A DNA stretch of 64,000 nucleotides from Bactericera cockerelli (GCA_024516035.1 CM044967.1:8205532-8269531), one strand, 5' to 3'; shown: positions 43,231-57,642, counted from the stretch's first letter. Made by a program: numbers and translations. Notes: generated by a model not told the origin, from the sequence alone.

Positions 43231-45579
43231 CACCCAGTAGGATGTAAAAAAAAATTTGTTGTCCTAAAAGCCCAAAAAAACGAGTCACTTAGTGTAGGTA
43301 CTTGCTTGGATTTTTAAGGACAAAACTTGAACAAAACCAACCAACCTCAACCATGAGGTTGAACAACGTCGACCCTGCCTTGAGTGGGATAAGACAGAGT
43401 AGAAAGAAGAAGACTTGGAATATTAAGGACGTTTTCTAGTCATCCGGGAAACCTACAATTTTATTCGAAATTATTACGGAAGGAAATATGTATCATGTGG
43501 ACAGGCATTTGGTCAACTAGTCCATGCCACGGATAGTAGGTATAAGTAGGTAAGTTATTTATTGCTTACATTTGTATTTATTTTCGTATGGCTTTATTAC
43601 ACATCTCAAAGTGAGAAGACATAATATGTTATAAACTTGATAGGAAATCTGATGGCAGTGAGACAATCGCCAAAATTTAAGCATCTCATGATCTTCTTTA
43701 TCAAATTTTAACTCAAAGGAAAAAAGTAAAAACCTAAAAAATATTCCATTGCTATCAATATATATACTATCCAAGTGCGTAGTCGTTAGTAAATAGATTA
43801 AATCAATCAACTTTATAGTTCTACACAGTTAAATGGCTAATGGCCTTGCTCAATCAGGCTGTTAGTGACCATGACTATGTACTCCACCATTAGAATAAGT
43901 TCAAAATTGTAAAAAATATTGCTATCATTGTACGTAATAAACACAATCCTGAAAAAGTCAAAATTTGTAATAATTATTGCAATCGATCAATTTAATGCAA
44001 TCCTTAATTTTACTTCCGAGAAATTTCAATACATATTAGAATTCGGAAGTATTGTGTTCGTTTTTTTTTACTTTCCTATTATCAATTTAATGCAATCCTC
44101 AAAGTTTCTTACTGTAAAAAAATTATTTTGCTATCAAACACACATTAGAATCCTCAAATTTTGCGTTAATTACAAGTGCATTGAACACTGATAAAATAAT
44201 AATGTTCGCAGTGAGGTAGGCAGGATCATAAAGTGAGCTATATTGACGGAAGGAAAAGTCCTTGCCGTAACACCCTATAGGTATTTGAGTTGGAGCGACG
44301 CGACGCAAGACAAGGATGCTGGTAGTTATTGTTTTCTTTTATTTTATTTTAGCAACATTGAAATTCAAATATTCCTACCAGTCGAGTCGATGTCAGTTGG
44401 AATCTCAAATCCGCTTCGAAAATAAACCATCTCGATCTCGATGAATGAAAATGTAAATATTTAGATTATTTTCAATTTCCTGGCGAGTGATAGCGAAGCG
44501 TTCACGTGTGTTTTTTTTTATCTCTCAAAATTTCAACTGGACCGTGCAGAGATTATTTGCGATTTTTTTTTTAGTTTTTTGATTCCGAATTTTGCGTTTT
44601 TTTGAATTATGAAAATTGTTGATTGTAAATTTATTACTGGTAAGTTTTTTTGTCTTCTTTTTATTGCATGCATTTTTTAAACTCTCCCAAGCATGTTCGT
44701 TAATTTTATTTATTTGCTATCTCTTTAAAAATCTCTTTTGGTATAGTATTTTTTTATACACATTTTGTTTAATTTACGATATAATGTATTTGCAATAATT
44801 ACATAGCACTTGCGATAGTATTTTACCGATGCAAATACGAGAATTCATTCGCACTTACCGGCTAAATGCAGGTAGCAAGTACCTTATTAATAACTGTAAA
44901 GATAAAAAGATCAGCTAGTGTAATTGGAGCGGAAAAATTATTGCACCTTAACCATTATAATCTTTTAATTTAGGTTGTTATTTATATTGTTTTTTTTTTT
45001 TTTACATTTGTACATAGGACTAACTATAATACAACCCCTAAAATACGATGCTTTCCTTATCACAAGATATTTATTCTGTCCGATTAGGTCTAAAGAAGAG
45101 TCTTAGATTCCAGCAGTTGTTTTGGTATCATTATTATGTAGTTAATATGGTCAACGTCTCAAATATATGAGAAAACAATCATTTATTCGGTGAGTTTCAA
45201 ACCAGCGGATCCCTACGCTCCCTGAATCACCAGACTTTTTTTTCAGTGCCACAACATAGTATAGTAGTGCTTTATATTTAGACTGTCGGCTCGAGACAGG
45301 GAGTCCCATTATGTCCCATAGACTTGCTCCTTAACCACTTGACCACCAATGCATGACTTGTTCATACCCTAATTCACCTAACGTGAGAAGACCGTTCTTA
45401 CAAATACTAAATTTAGGAGGATAAAATTCTTCCGGTCGGCTGGATATTGCTCCCGTGCCAACATGTAGAGTTCACGAGCTCAAACGTAGATTTTTTTTTT
45501 TTAACGTAAAATAACATCGCCTAATTTACTAATGAGTCCCATTATTCTATCAGTAAGCCGAAGACTTATTATTATGAGG

Positions 45580-45700
45580 GAAGTATTATTATGAAAATTT
45601 TATTATAAAATTCCAATCGGAGGATAAGTTGACTGGATTTCGAACCCGCGACCTCTGGATTACTAGACCGACGGTGACACCTTGACCACTGAGCTCAGTT
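45580..45700 (-). mobile_element. SINE family 4 fragment
   Basis: Plus strand GGATTTCGAACCCGCGACC, CTGGATTACTAGACCG and CTTGACCACTGAGC are the reverse of the tRNA-like head. Confidence 0.65.
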
Positions 45701-48344
45701 ACTGTACACCACTGAAGAAGCATGATTATTATAGTTGTTATTTTGCTTGAATATTGAACAACTGTATGGGCCTTACACTCTATTAGCAAAAAGTAATAAA
45801 AATACCTGGTACCTTGTTTAGACTGCTGAAATAAAACGACTTTTTAGTCTAATCTCGGCAGTATAAACAAGGTCGTTTCTATTCTATTCTACCTAAATTA
45901 ACGACATTAACCTCACCCAGCTTGAGTTGGGTCAGCAATATTTATCTTTATGAGATTGTGAACCTGGCTGATTATATTTGTTACCAACAAAGTATTAACC
46001 ACGCTGGACGTAGCTTGACTTTATAATAGATCGCACGACAAATGTATTTAACGTGTTATTGATGCTGACTTGCTGACTGACATTTTGACCAGTAAAATTA
46101 TTATCAGATCTGAACTCGATAAGTCGAGTGTATCTGCCTCTAGATTTATAAGGCACATCCTACCTTTGAAAGGCTGAAGCTCTAACATTCACAGGACTCA
46201 ACGTCTACCCACTGACGTGGGTATAAATTTCTAATGGGGGGCGTTCAGGATCAAAACCTGGACAGGAAGTTATACATCCCTCCCGTAAACTCCCTCTTTT
46301 CTCCATCTAAAATCTCAGTCGATTTAGCCACCAAAAATTCTCACAAGTTTGGTTTTAATTTGCGTTTAACGTCGCTTTCAACTGTCCCAACTTTTTATTC
46401 TCTTTTTCAAGTGTTCAAAATGTCAATGTTTGTTTGTTTTTTTTTTCTGATATTGGGGGGGGGGGGTTGAGCCCTTAATTCCCCCCCTAATAACCTAGTT
46501 GGGTGTGATGCCTACCTATATGATACACATAGACAGTATAGACACCTCCTAACCAGTACAACTTGGCTGGAATAAATTGCAATCCATCTTTTGGAGTTCT
46601 CCATCTCAACATTGAAAAGATAAAGTAAGATACAACAACACAAAAAAGAAAACCACTTCACTTTTATAAAGAATCTCCAATCTCCATGCCCAACAAGAAC
46701 GAGTTCTAACATTTTCTCATTAAATAAGAAAAATGTACCCTTCAAGTATTCGTATTCAATTTTTTCTATAACAAGTATTTATACATAACTTTTACCTTCA
46801 ACTATTCAATTTTTGTTATAACTAGTATTTGTAATGCGCAAAAGTACGTACCTCAATTTATAATGAAAGGTACTTGCTATTCCTCTCATACATAACAGCG
46901 AAATCGTGATGTTGAACTCTGTTTGTTCGCACTTCATTCGTTAGCGAGCAACTGAATTCAGTGAATTGTAATTTTCAATAGGTGCTTGAATACATACAAG
47001 TCAGAAGGTACGAGATAGCTACTTAACCATTTATCAGTGTTGTATTCACTAGCGGCAGTAACCACCGAAAGAGTTGCTGGGAAAAATTAATGAGCTAAAT
47101 TAGGGAAAAATTAGGCCACGTGTGCGGTATAGATGAGCACATCCTTCATTGTTTGAATAGGTTATCAAACAATTTGTTCAAATTTTAGGTTGTATTTTCT
47201 TTCCAATTATTATAGCCTCTTAGGTACCTGCAATACCTACATACATTACTATTTTACTTTAGTCTCTCAAAAAGGATTCTTGGAGGAAATGTCGACTCCA
47301 AAGCCCAAAGTAGATTCTTTGAAAAGGCAAAGTGAAATAAGGAAGGTTCAACAATTTGAACATCTTATCCTCCTCCTTCTGTCCTTCCATACACATGCTA
47401 GAGATCTCTGGTGATTTTTTGTTGTTGTACTTTATATTTTTTTCAGCAAAGCACAAAAAAATACAAGTGTTTCGCAGCCATTTTTATTTCCTAATCATGA
47501 AACTTATCATCCATTGGAGGTGATAAGTTTAGACACTTGTGGTCGGTTTTCCCCTATGATGGGAGAGAAATAATACCATATTTCCTCTTTAATATACTGG
47601 GGTCAACACGAACATCCAGAAGATGTGCCTTACAAACAACTAAAATCAAATTGTGAATACATTTTTTGTTGACTCTGGTTTGAAAGGTTTGAACCCGGGA
47701 TCTTCCGCATGGTAAGTAAGTATTAAGATGGTGGCGAGAATATTATTGAGGTGGAACAACACCATTGAACAGTACAGAATAAAATATGCTCACTCATTTC
47801 TTTTTATTTAATAATAAAAAATTATAGCCTCCAGAGGAGGCTTGTCAAAAAAATGAGATCCTTTTTGACTCAAGAGAACTTAATGAAAAAAGATACGCAG
47901 GTAAATATAATAAAGATGAAATTTAAGGAACGAGGAGTTGGATAAAGTAACGAGAAGATTTTTGAAACGTCAAAAAAGTGTATTCTGATGGCAGGTATGA
48001 TAAAACTAGGTTATCATAAAAATCGAGAAAAATTACTCAAAAGGGTGAAATTAATTAAATAATACATGTCATTTATTTGTGTTATTATATCAATATTTTT
48101 GTGGGGTAGCACAAGTAGTCTGGCTGGGGGACTATAAACAGGGAGTAGACCAGCAGTCTGGCTGGGGGAATATAAACAAGGAGTAGACCAGCATTGGCTT
48201 GGTTCTGGGGGCCCTTGTCAATTATTAGCCTCCTTGTAAAGACAGTGGTAGAAGTGCTGAGTCATTCCTCCACTGTCTGGCTACCATCGTTCACGATGAC
48301 GCCACCCTATGATGATAGCACAACTAATACAGCACGGGACTCAT

Positions 48345-48535
48345 GATAACAATCACATGCCGAAATACTTCAAAACTATTTCGTAATGCCGCCACTGATC
48401 CGCAATCTGTACAGACAGCTACTCATTTTTCCTCACAATGCACGACCTCGTATCATCCAAATAGAAAGAAAAAAGAAAAAATTCTGCCCTGCCGGGGATC
48501 AAACCCTGGTCACCTTGCTGGACCCACAAATTGAA
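48345..48535 (-). mobile_element. Possible tRNA-like SINE head (another family)
   Basis: GCCGGGGATCAAACCCTGGTC on the plus strand is the reverse of a tRNA-like B box region. A similar head is at 56470-56545 (GCTGGGGATCGAACCCAGGT). Confidence 0.45.
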
Positions 48536-49054
48536 TAAAGATTTTTTTATTCTAGTGGGTATATCGCAGAATTATAGGTATTTTTCTCTAGATATCCTAT
48601 GTACAAACCTAACCCTTTGAGTCTTAGGGCCGGCTGTTCAGGGTCCACTCATACCTCGTGAAGAAAAATGAGTAGCTGCTGTAATGTTAGCAGCGACCAG
48701 TGGCGGAATTATAGGCAAAATAAGGTGTTGGGATAGGTATTAAAGATACGTAAAAGTCCTATACTTCTGCGCTACCCACAAAAATTGTGATATAGTAACA
48801 CAAAAAACACATTATTATTATTATATTATCCAAGTCCAACTGTACTATCTATATATTTCCTGATGCAACATTGCTACATCCATTAAAACTAACCGGTTAA
48901 CCATCTTGTGCGTTATAGCGCTCAGCGGTGGCTGAATTTCAGCATCGGTTATCGGGATTGTCATCGACCGGAGAAATCAGAGTGCAGGTCCCTAGCTGTG
49001 AGAGAAACTTAAACTCAGACAACTAAAGAGAAAATAAAACCGAGAACAAATAAT

Positions 49055-49232
49055 CACTTGTAGTCAAGTGGTTAACGCGCTAGTATGGTAATCCAGGTAG
49101 CGTACGGATCCGTTGGTTCAAATCCCAGCCAGTGCACGATTTTTTCCTCATTAATTTGAGGTTAGGTGGTAGAAAATGCTTTGAGAATTAACCTCGCCTG
49201 GTGGTTACCTTCCACTAAAGAGTATTATTATA
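49055..49232 (+). mobile_element. tRNA-derived SINE, family 2
   Basis: CACTTGTAGTCAAGTGG head, GATCCGTTGGTTCAAATCCC and body through CTTCCACTAAAGAGT. A small deletion removes the CACATAATAATAAGACTC part. Confidence 0.82.
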
Positions 49233-49292
49233 ATCATAATAAAGATATCATATAATTTGTGTTCATCGCGATGTGATTCATAAAAATAATAA

Positions 49293-49478
49293 TATCGCCT
49301 TATTTATTCTGCCCGATTAGGACTAATGAGTCCCGTTATTCCAGCAGTAAGCCCAAGACGTATTATTATGTGGTCAAAATCCAAATGGAAGGATAATTTG
49401 TAATGTCCGGGCTGGGTTTCGAACCCGCGACCTCTGGATTACCAGACAGACGCCATGATCACTGAGCTACCGGGACAG
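49293..49478 (-). mobile_element. tRNA-derived SINE, family 4 (near full length)
   Basis: The minus strand begins with a tRNA-like head (GTCCCGGTAGCTCAGTG, GGGTTCGAAACCC) and runs through CATAATAATACGTC-type body to GGCGATATTATT. This is the best copy of the family in the window. Confidence 0.78.
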
Positions 49479-50012
49479 CGTCCAAGTGATAGGTATCACA
49501 ATAATTACTCAAACTAGCTTTACTAAAATTTGCTAAATCCAGCTACTGAGGTCGGCAATAATAATAAAGCGGTAAGCATTGTTAACGCTAGTGAAAATTA
49601 AGTACTTATAAGGATATAAATTTCTATATAAATAATCTAGTAAAGGATCACTAGTGCTAATTTAAAGTAACACTAATTAAAATTATAGATCATGTTACCT
49701 ACCTAATTTAAGAAAATAAAGTATAAATAAATATGTATCGCTAATTAAGATGAAATAATGAAAGATAAAGCTGGTAAGCAACTGTCGTTTCAAAAAATAC
49801 CTAGGTTACTATGTGTGGTTAGTTAGTTTAGTAGGTTACAATACTCATTCATTAGGTACCTATTCATTCAATTTTGTAAAAGACATACCCGACCAGACCT
49901 GAAGAATTTGATCCGTTGCGTACCTTGCGAATCTGAACTTTTCTTGTTAACATGTTCATAATAATTTTGTATTTATTCTATAATATGTCATAATTTGTAT
50001 TTCATTTCAATA

Positions 50013-50151
50013 CCGACCTCAGTAGCTTGATCGATGAGGCGGCGGACATGTAACCTGTAGGTCGGTGGTTCAAGTCCCGGTTTCAGCAAAAATATAGTCA
50101 AGCGAGTTTGAATAGATGTGACATCGCGAAAGTGATTAATACATGTATGAT
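50013..50151 (+). mobile_element. tRNA-derived SINE, family 1
   Basis: Full-length: CCGACCTCAGTAGCTTGATC through GCGAAAGTGATTAATAC and an A-rich end. Confidence 0.85.
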
Positions 50152-50945
50152 AAAAAAAAATGCTTTTTTAACTTATTTCATTTTAATGAAAGCTAAATTG
50201 TGACCGATTGCAATTGCAATAGGTTCTTACCCTTAATTATATTTCATAGAGGTCAAAATTTTAATGAAAATGAGAATAATGCAATGAATAACTTGATAAA
50301 TTTAAGATTCTGAAGTTTGCCTTGAAACTACGATAGATTTGAAGGGGGTCTTTTATTTTTTTTAGGGTCTTCAAAATTCGGAGATTTTTGCTGATAAATT
50401 GAGTTTTGAATAAATTTTCTGTATACCCAATAGTTTTCGATAAAATTCGAGCTCGTCATTAGTATGAGAAAATGCTAAAAACAACTTGAAATCGGATTAA
50501 AAAATATTTTTTTTTTTTACAAAAACGAACCCAATACTTCCGATTTCTAAAATTAGAAATTTTTCGGAAGTAATTTGTGTTGTGACAGATGATTATAGCT
50601 TTAGAAACTAGAAAGTACTAAACCTTGATTCGTGGATTCAGATTCTACACAAACCTAGGTTTCTTCTTTTTGTGTCACTCAGCCTTTTCCCAAACCTACT
50701 TCATGTCGACACTGTTCGATCTCTTTCTCACGGTTGAGGTTGGTTGGTGTCGGCACTCCTACTTCCACATTATACGGTTGGATGACTGGCCGTCCTTCCT
50801 AGCACCAACCCTGTTTAGGGTGCCAACGCTTGCGTTATCGTCTTTGGGCCTGACAAGGCTGGTAGCGAATCTGTTTGACGTCCTTCAGCTAGCGAGACCC
50901 TAAACCTAGTTTATCAGAAAGTGTAGTCATGGAAATCAGAAACTA

Positions 50946-51098
50946 GAGAGAGTTATCATATTTATGTTAATCACTTTCGTGATATCAAAACTATACTCAA
51001 ACTCACATTACTAAATCTATACGCTGCAACCAGGACTTGCCCCACCGACCCTCAGGTTACAAGTCCGCCGCCTTACTGATCAAGCTACTGAGGTCGGT
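50946..51098 (-). mobile_element. tRNA-derived SINE, family 1
   Basis: Reverse full-length copy with target duplication GAAATCAGAAACTA at 50932-50945 and 51099-51112. Confidence 0.88.
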
Positions 51099-51379
51099 GA
51101 AATCAGAAACTACTTTGAAGTAAAACGTTTATTGAAATAGGTGTACTTCGCCGAACTAAAACTTGAAGCTCACCTATCCTCGCATTTCCGCCGGGAGACT
51201 TCAGAGGTTTTCTATTTGCAAATATTCTCAAATATATTACAGTAAATACTTCCTCGTATTCCTCGGTAAACAATCTGTGAAGTTTTCTTCCTGTTTAATG
51301 CTTTCTTATCATTTTCCCCGGGAGCGAACTTTACGAACTTCAAAGGAATAAGTAAACTTCTATTTCTCTTTTTTCACAT

Positions 51380-51472
51380 ATTTATCTCTCTCTCTCTCTC
51401 CCTCCCTCTCTCCCTCTCAGCCTCTCTCTCCCTCCCTATCCCTTTCTCTCTCCCTCCCTTTCTCTTTCAAAG
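51380..51472 (+). repeat. CT-rich low-complexity tract
   Basis: Runs of CTCTCTCTC and CCCTCC-type motifs. Confidence 0.9.
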
Positions 51473-51899
51473 ACGGTTTGTGTATAAAGTTTTCAAACTT
51501 TCTGTGTGTTCCCCGAGACTAAATCTGTGTTCGAAATTACAAAAGTTTATCCAACGAGAAAAAATAAGTAAAAATAATTCGATTCGATGAGTCAGTCTGT
51601 CAGTGGAAAAATGGTCCGCTTTGAAAGTCGGTTTCCTTTTTGAAAATAATGAATGAAATGCTTTCAACAAAATAATACCCCCACGGAAAATTTCAGGTTG
51701 AAGTTTAAGTGACACGGTGAAACTTTCAGTTAAATTTAACACCCACCTTTGAAACTGTCGCGGCATTAATACCTACATCGTACACACGTACCTATTGTAG
51801 TAATTTTTTAGAGCCTCTTTGTATTAAAATTTAAAAAATGCTCGCAGTGAAGTATTTAAGTGACCCCCTATTTAAGGGCCCATAGATGGCCACTTACTA

Positions 51900-52035
51900 A
51901 AAGTTATCATATTTGTCTTAATCACTTTCGTGATATCACAACTACTCAAACTGGCTTTACTAAATCTACGCTGAAACCGGAACTTGAACCACCGACCTCC
52001 AGGTTACAAGTCCACCGCCTTATCGATCAAGCTAC
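51900..52035 (-). mobile_element. SINE family 1, missing first head bases
   Basis: Reverse copy with target duplication TGGCCACTTACTA at 51887-51899 and 52036-52048. It lacks the last GAGGTCGG (the first bases of the element), so it is a 5'-truncated insertion. Confidence 0.88.
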
Positions 52036-52049
52036 TGGCCACTTACTAT

Positions 52050-54960
52050 ATTTGACGTGAGTGAGAAATGAAAAAAAAATGAGCTCATTTCAAGAAAAAT
52101 GTGTTTGGATTTTTAAAATAACAGCACATTGAGGACTTCAAGGAGCCAATTTATTTAAAAAAATCTGTTTGTCTTGAGATCAACTCCTAAGAAATGCATT
52201 TTTCTTCGTTATTATTTTGAGAATAAATCGCTTTTTATGACTAATAGTTAGCTACATTATTAAATTTCACTTCCGAATTAATTATAGTTATTGACTGGCG
52301 AATACTTATAAGTAGGTATACAATTATTTATCTTTTCAAAGCAGTCAACCTTCATCAATTTGGTGAGTTATCTCGTGTCTCGCGAGAAACACATTTTTTA
52401 CACGACTTGTTAAAGGTTGCTGGCGCTCTGTCTAGTTTTTGTAGATCAGCCTTGATCATTCTCTGGGAAGAAGCGATCAATAGCTACAATCAGTATGAAT
52501 ATGATCCTTAACAGATTTACAACCTTCTGTGATGGTATAGTCGCGTGGTTTGAGGCACTGACCGGTAATCATGGTGTACGAGAAACCGTGAATTCATATA
52601 TATCAGAAATAGCATGAATAAATTATCCATATGAATTTGAAATCTCAATTTCATGATAATGGAATTGAAACCATATGCGGGATTGTTTGGGACACATAAG
52701 AATTTATTTGGGCATCAAAAACACATGATTTAATTGAGTATGATAATTAGAAAAAATAGAAAAGTGAGAAGTTGTATGAGATCTACACAAAATGAAAAGG
52801 TCTCTTGATACTTATTATTATTAATCGTTTATTTGCACGAACTGTCATTTGATGGAAAAGTATATGTACTTTAAAGAAGGCTTCTTTTCTTTCGCATCTT
52901 TCTATTTTAATATTTAACTTCTCACTTTTCAGTTTTGACACTTTTGACTGACTGAAACTGTCATAATTGTTATAAGAATGAAAGATTAATATTAATAAAA
53001 TAAGTTTTACTGTAACTGATAGGGCACTGGAAAATACACCAGTGCATTTACAAATGAATTTTTTTATGGGTCAATCCAATAAGAAGTCATCGAATTTGCA
53101 TATATTATAAACCTTGATCCTTGATCGGATAGACCTGAATAGTTAGGGAGTTAGGACCCAAGACATATTTTCGTGATACCTCAGGTATTAGGCAAAAAAT
53201 AAAAATCTTCTTCTTTCGTAACCTCCACTTAATTAATTCTATGTATAAAAAAATATTTCATTTTTTAGTATATAAATAATAAATGTTTATTAATTGCTTG
53301 AGTGACTAAGAAAAGCAAAATAAACCAGTAGTTCTCTAAAAGAGTAGGGCCTGAATATTCTAAAATAGGATTACAACAAAGAGAAGCCAGACGATCCCTA
53401 AAGTTATTGTAATCCTATTTTTTAATTCGGTCCTAAAAACTTTTTAGGTTGAAGCAAAAGAAAAACAAAAAGTTTTGAATTATTGATAGTTAAAAAAAAA
53501 ATGCCCAAACCCTAAATTACGCACTTACTAAGACTAGGTAAGGACCAAAAAATAGGAAACAGGATTAAAGTTAAAATAAACCAGACTATCTCAAGTAGTC
53601 AAGTCGGAGTGTTAACCAATCACAGCGCACTTTTAACTTTTTTTTTTATTAAGAACATATTCACAACTTAAGTTGTAGTTTTATTTTACAAATACAGGAG
53701 ATATAACACAATACAGATTAATGAAACAATATTATACAACAGATTATACACCCAGAAAAACAGTAAATATACACAACCCCCCCCCCCCCTCCCAGTTTGC
53801 ATTATTTTCATTTTAAAGGGAAAAAAAGTACATGTTAAGAGATATGGGTCATTTTCATTTATCTTGGGCAATTGGATTTTTTCAAGTCATGAACGTTACC
53901 TTTTTCCTAAACAATTTTTTAGGCTCAGAAGACTAAGACAAATACCTTTGAGTAAAAGCTTTCATTTAGAATATTTCTAGCAGCTACCTCTTCACACAAA
54001 ATTACAAAAACTTAACGTACCAGGTAACTTTCATGACCACGGGTAACGTTCATGACGGTAACGTTCATGAGTAACACGCCACTAAAACAATCTTTTCTCA
54101 ATAAAAGAATATTCACTTTACAAAAAAAAAAATATTTGATTGGAAAGAGGACATGCAGAAGAATTAAAGAAATACATTATATATTAAAGAATCATTACAA
54201 TTTATTTAAAAAACCGCGTAACGTTCTTGTCAAAAAAAATTACACTTTTACAAAAAAACTTTTAACTTTAATCCTGATTAATAATTGGTACTAAGTACTA
54301 TCATTGATACTAAAGTATCAATAATACTTTATATAGCTATGTATAACATCACAAAATAAAAAGACTAGGATATAATATCCACCCTAGCACAGTTATCAGT
54401 CTTACCTACATTAAAATATTCTAACAATTAAATTTGCAACAGCAGTAATAGCAACAGCAAAAGAAACGAAGTGAAAATTAATTATTAAGAGGATCTACAC
54501 GAGAGAAAAAGGTACGAAAATGAGAGAGAGAGAGAGAGATTAAAAAAAAGTCCACAACGATTATAGTATTCATCTTCTAGGAAATAAAATTGGATGTGCT
54601 CATTAAAATCAAACAATTTTATTGATTTTATGTCAAATATGTTATTTTTTATGCATAACTGTGACTACTGAGGTAGAAATATCAAATTTTGATGAAAAAA
54701 ACTAGTAAAAACTTCATGGACACAATAATGTAATCAAACGAGAAATTTTACGACTTTGTAGTACTCATGTGGTTTTTTTTGTCTCTTGATGAGTTACTGC
54801 AACTAATGCATTATCAGGGGCAAGATCAGGATGACCTCACCTGTCAGTGCAGGTGTTTTTCTATTTTTGTATTTTCATTCGTTCTATCTACATTCATTTC
54901 AATAACAACAAAAAAGTTTTCATATTTCTGTTACCTAACCAAATTCGTTTGGTATCACAA
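52050..54960. other. Unannotated stretch with short repeat pieces
   Basis: No gene was seen. Fragments of the hammerhead-unit edge (AAAAGTGAGAAGTTGTA near 52765 and its reverse near 52918), pieces of the 31.3-kb MITE family near 53380-53640 and a C homopolymer at 53778 are visible. Confidence 0.4.
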
Positions 54961-54964
54961 TTTC

Positions 54965-55055
54965 TCATTATAGCTTTACTAAAATTTTGCTGGACTTGGA
55001 ATTTGAACCACCGACCTCCCGATAACAAGTCCGCCGCCTTATCGATCAAGCTAGA
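54965..55055 (-). mobile_element. SINE family 1 head fragment
   Basis: TTGAACCACCGACCTCCCG, CCGCCTTATCGATCAAGC on the plus strand. A long poly-A run follows at 55071-55100. Confidence 0.7.
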
Positions 55056-55072
55056 TCTGTTGAAACATTAAC

Positions 55073-55103
<31 letters not shown>

Positions 55104-55637
55104 AAAAATACAGCTCACGTTAACTACTTCACAGTCTTATTCGGGTCATATTTAAATAAGGTATTTTATTATATGGGTTTCCGGGAAAATCCCATAATTA
55201 AATGCGAGAGTATTTAAAATTTAATTCCAAACATCTGGAGAGGGGGTGAGATTTCGCAGACGCTGAAAACTGAGAGAGTCTTCTCTTAATTACATTTCTC
55301 TTCTTGTTCATTAAAATACATGAATTAAATACATGAAAATACATGAATTAAATACATTAAAGTACATGAATGAAACGGCGAAATTAAGAAATCAGCACAT
55401 ATACTTCTGGTTTTTCACTCGTTTGAAATAAGTTGAATAAGAATGTGTAGCACAACAACGGTAGGCCTGTAATCTCTATCTTCTTATTCCTTGATTATTT
55501 ATGAAAATGAGATGTGTCAGCGCTTTTTAAAATTCCACAGAGGATATTTTACACGAAGGTTTGGCGTAATGTTCGTTATTATTTTGCATCCTGACAAATT
55601 TTCAGACACAATGGCTGTATTATAATATGGGATTTTT

Positions 55638-56255
55638 ACTTTCCTTATCCTATAATAAGGAAAGTATTGTATTCGTCGAAAATTTGACCTACCCAGCTTT
55701 TCACATTTCTGGACGAATCATAGCCTCAAGATACCAAAAAAGTGGTTTTCAGCCATTGGTCCGTGCGTCTGTCTGTGTGTCTGTGTGTGTGTGAACAGGA
55801 TATCTCAAGAACGGTAAGAGCTAGAGACTTGAAATTTGGTATGCGAATCAATTTTATACACTAAACGAACCACAAAACTTTTGGTTGAAATCGGCCGCAA
55901 GATGCGGCCGCAGGGCCGCAAATATTGGCCGCAACCGCCGCTTCTTTGAATTGGTTAAAGATACAAAAAAAGTTAGAGAACAACATTTTCTCGGATTAAA
56001 AAAATAATAGGGGTTTTTCCTGATCATTTTTTTGATATCTTGAACTTTTTGGAACCCGGCCCCAATTTACCGGTATTTTGGGGGGGACCCGCTTGGACTA
56101 ACTTTTTTATTATTCACCCTAGATGGGCGTTGCGACATATCAAATCCAATGATTTTGAGGTGCTGATTACGAATTTGGCACTGATTTTTTAACTATCTGT
56201 TACCGTTGAGTCACCAGTGGCGGATTTCGACTTCTTTTTGGGGGATAAGGAAAGT
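55638..56255. mobile_element. TIR element with ACTTTCCTTATCC ends (618 bp)
   Basis: Left end ACTTTCCTTATCC and right end GGATAAGGAAAGT are exact inverted repeats. The left end is itself a hairpin (ACTTTCCTTATCCTATAATA then AGGAAAGT). End-like pieces (AGAAAGTCGTGTGATGTTCA) also occur at 13910. No transposase is seen. Confidence 0.65.
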
Positions 56256-56542
56256 CGTGTGATGTTTACACCAGATTTTTTTTGTTTGTGAAGCACAATC
56301 CCTCTTCACAATTTTTGTGGCATTACTAAGAGCCTCCTTTACTTTTCGAAATCTATTAATACATTAATTTCTTTTTACTCTAGTAATGCGTTACTCATAC
56401 AAGTAACTACTCATTTTTCCTCACGCGGTATGAGTGGACCCCGCACATCCAAGTTCAGAGCAGAAAAATTCCTGCTCCGCTGGGGATCGAACCCAGGTCA
56501 CCATGCGTGCAATGCCTAGCGCGCTAACTCACTCAGCAACGA

Positions 56543-56870
56543 AACTACAAAATAAAATAGGACTATAACAAAGATAAGGGCTCATAAGCCAACCAAACAA
56601 TCCCTCAAGTCGGAGTTTCAACCAATTACATCGTACAGTAGCCCGACTTGAGGGACGGTCTGGCTTATCTTCATTGTAGGTGGTCTGGCTTATCTTTATT
56701 GTAGGTGGTCTGGCTTATCTTTATTGTAGGTGGTCTGGCTTATCTTTAATATTGTAGGTGGTCTGGCTTATCTTTATTGTAGGTGGTCTGGCTTATCTTT
56801 TTTGTAGGTGGTCTGGCTTATCTTTACTGTAGGTAATCCTATTTATAATTCGGCCCTAAGAAAAGACATT
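56543..56870. mobile_element. MITE carrying a 25-bp minisatellite
   Basis: Ends AAATAAAATAGGACTATAAC and GTAATCCTATTTATAATTC are imperfect inverted repeats. Inside, GTAGGTGGTCTGGCTTATCT repeats about seven times at 56656-56835. The unexpanded relative is at 31341-31470. Confidence 0.75.
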
Positions 56871-57434
56871 AAACCTTCTCTCCTGATTGAACCACTTAGC
56901 TTACTGAGAATCAATATAAACAGATGATCAATATAAGCAACTTACTGTTCATTAAACTCTTTAAAGGTTATGAATGAGATTATAAAGATCATCTTGGTCA
57001 AATATCAAAGTTAAATGGTACTTTATTCATCATAACAAAGTAGGTAAGTACTATTACGTATTTATTAACATGTAATTTTCTATAGTGTTTGATTTTCTAA
57101 TGAGATGAATCTAGCAAATAGGTATACTTCATCTATAATATGCACCTTTAAATATTTAATAAGCTACACGTTTTTACTTAATCGCAATATAATTTGGACT
57201 CAAATTAAATGAAATCGCATCATGTCCCCCCCTCCGCCATCTTTGAATGATTATCCTGAACAAAATTACAAGTATTGCACTGACTAGCAGAAATCCGTAA
57301 GCAAAAATGGTCTTAACGCTGGACTATTAAGAGACGGCTCTAATTCGCTACCATATTATAGGTGCTTTATCATTAGCCTTCAACTTTTGTGAATTTCTTC
57401 ACTATTTTGTGCAAGACCGGGTGTTTATGAAGTG

Positions 57435-57642
57435 TCACTGGTAGACAAGTGGTTAACGCGCTATAGTCTTGTAATCCAGGTAGCGTAGGGATCCGTTGTT
57501 TCGAATCCCACCCAGTGAATGAATTTTTCCTCATTTATTTGAGTTTGTGACCACATAATAATAAGACTCTGAGGGTTAGGTGGTAGAAAATGCTTTGAGC
57601 ATCAACCTCGCCTGGTTGTTACCCTCCACTAAAGAGTGTTAA
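57435..57642 (+). mobile_element. tRNA-derived SINE, family 2 (full length)
   Basis: CACTGGTAGACAAGTGG head, B box TTTCGAATCCCACCC, body CATAATAATAAGACTCTGAG and end CCTCCACTAAAGAGTG. Confidence 0.88.
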
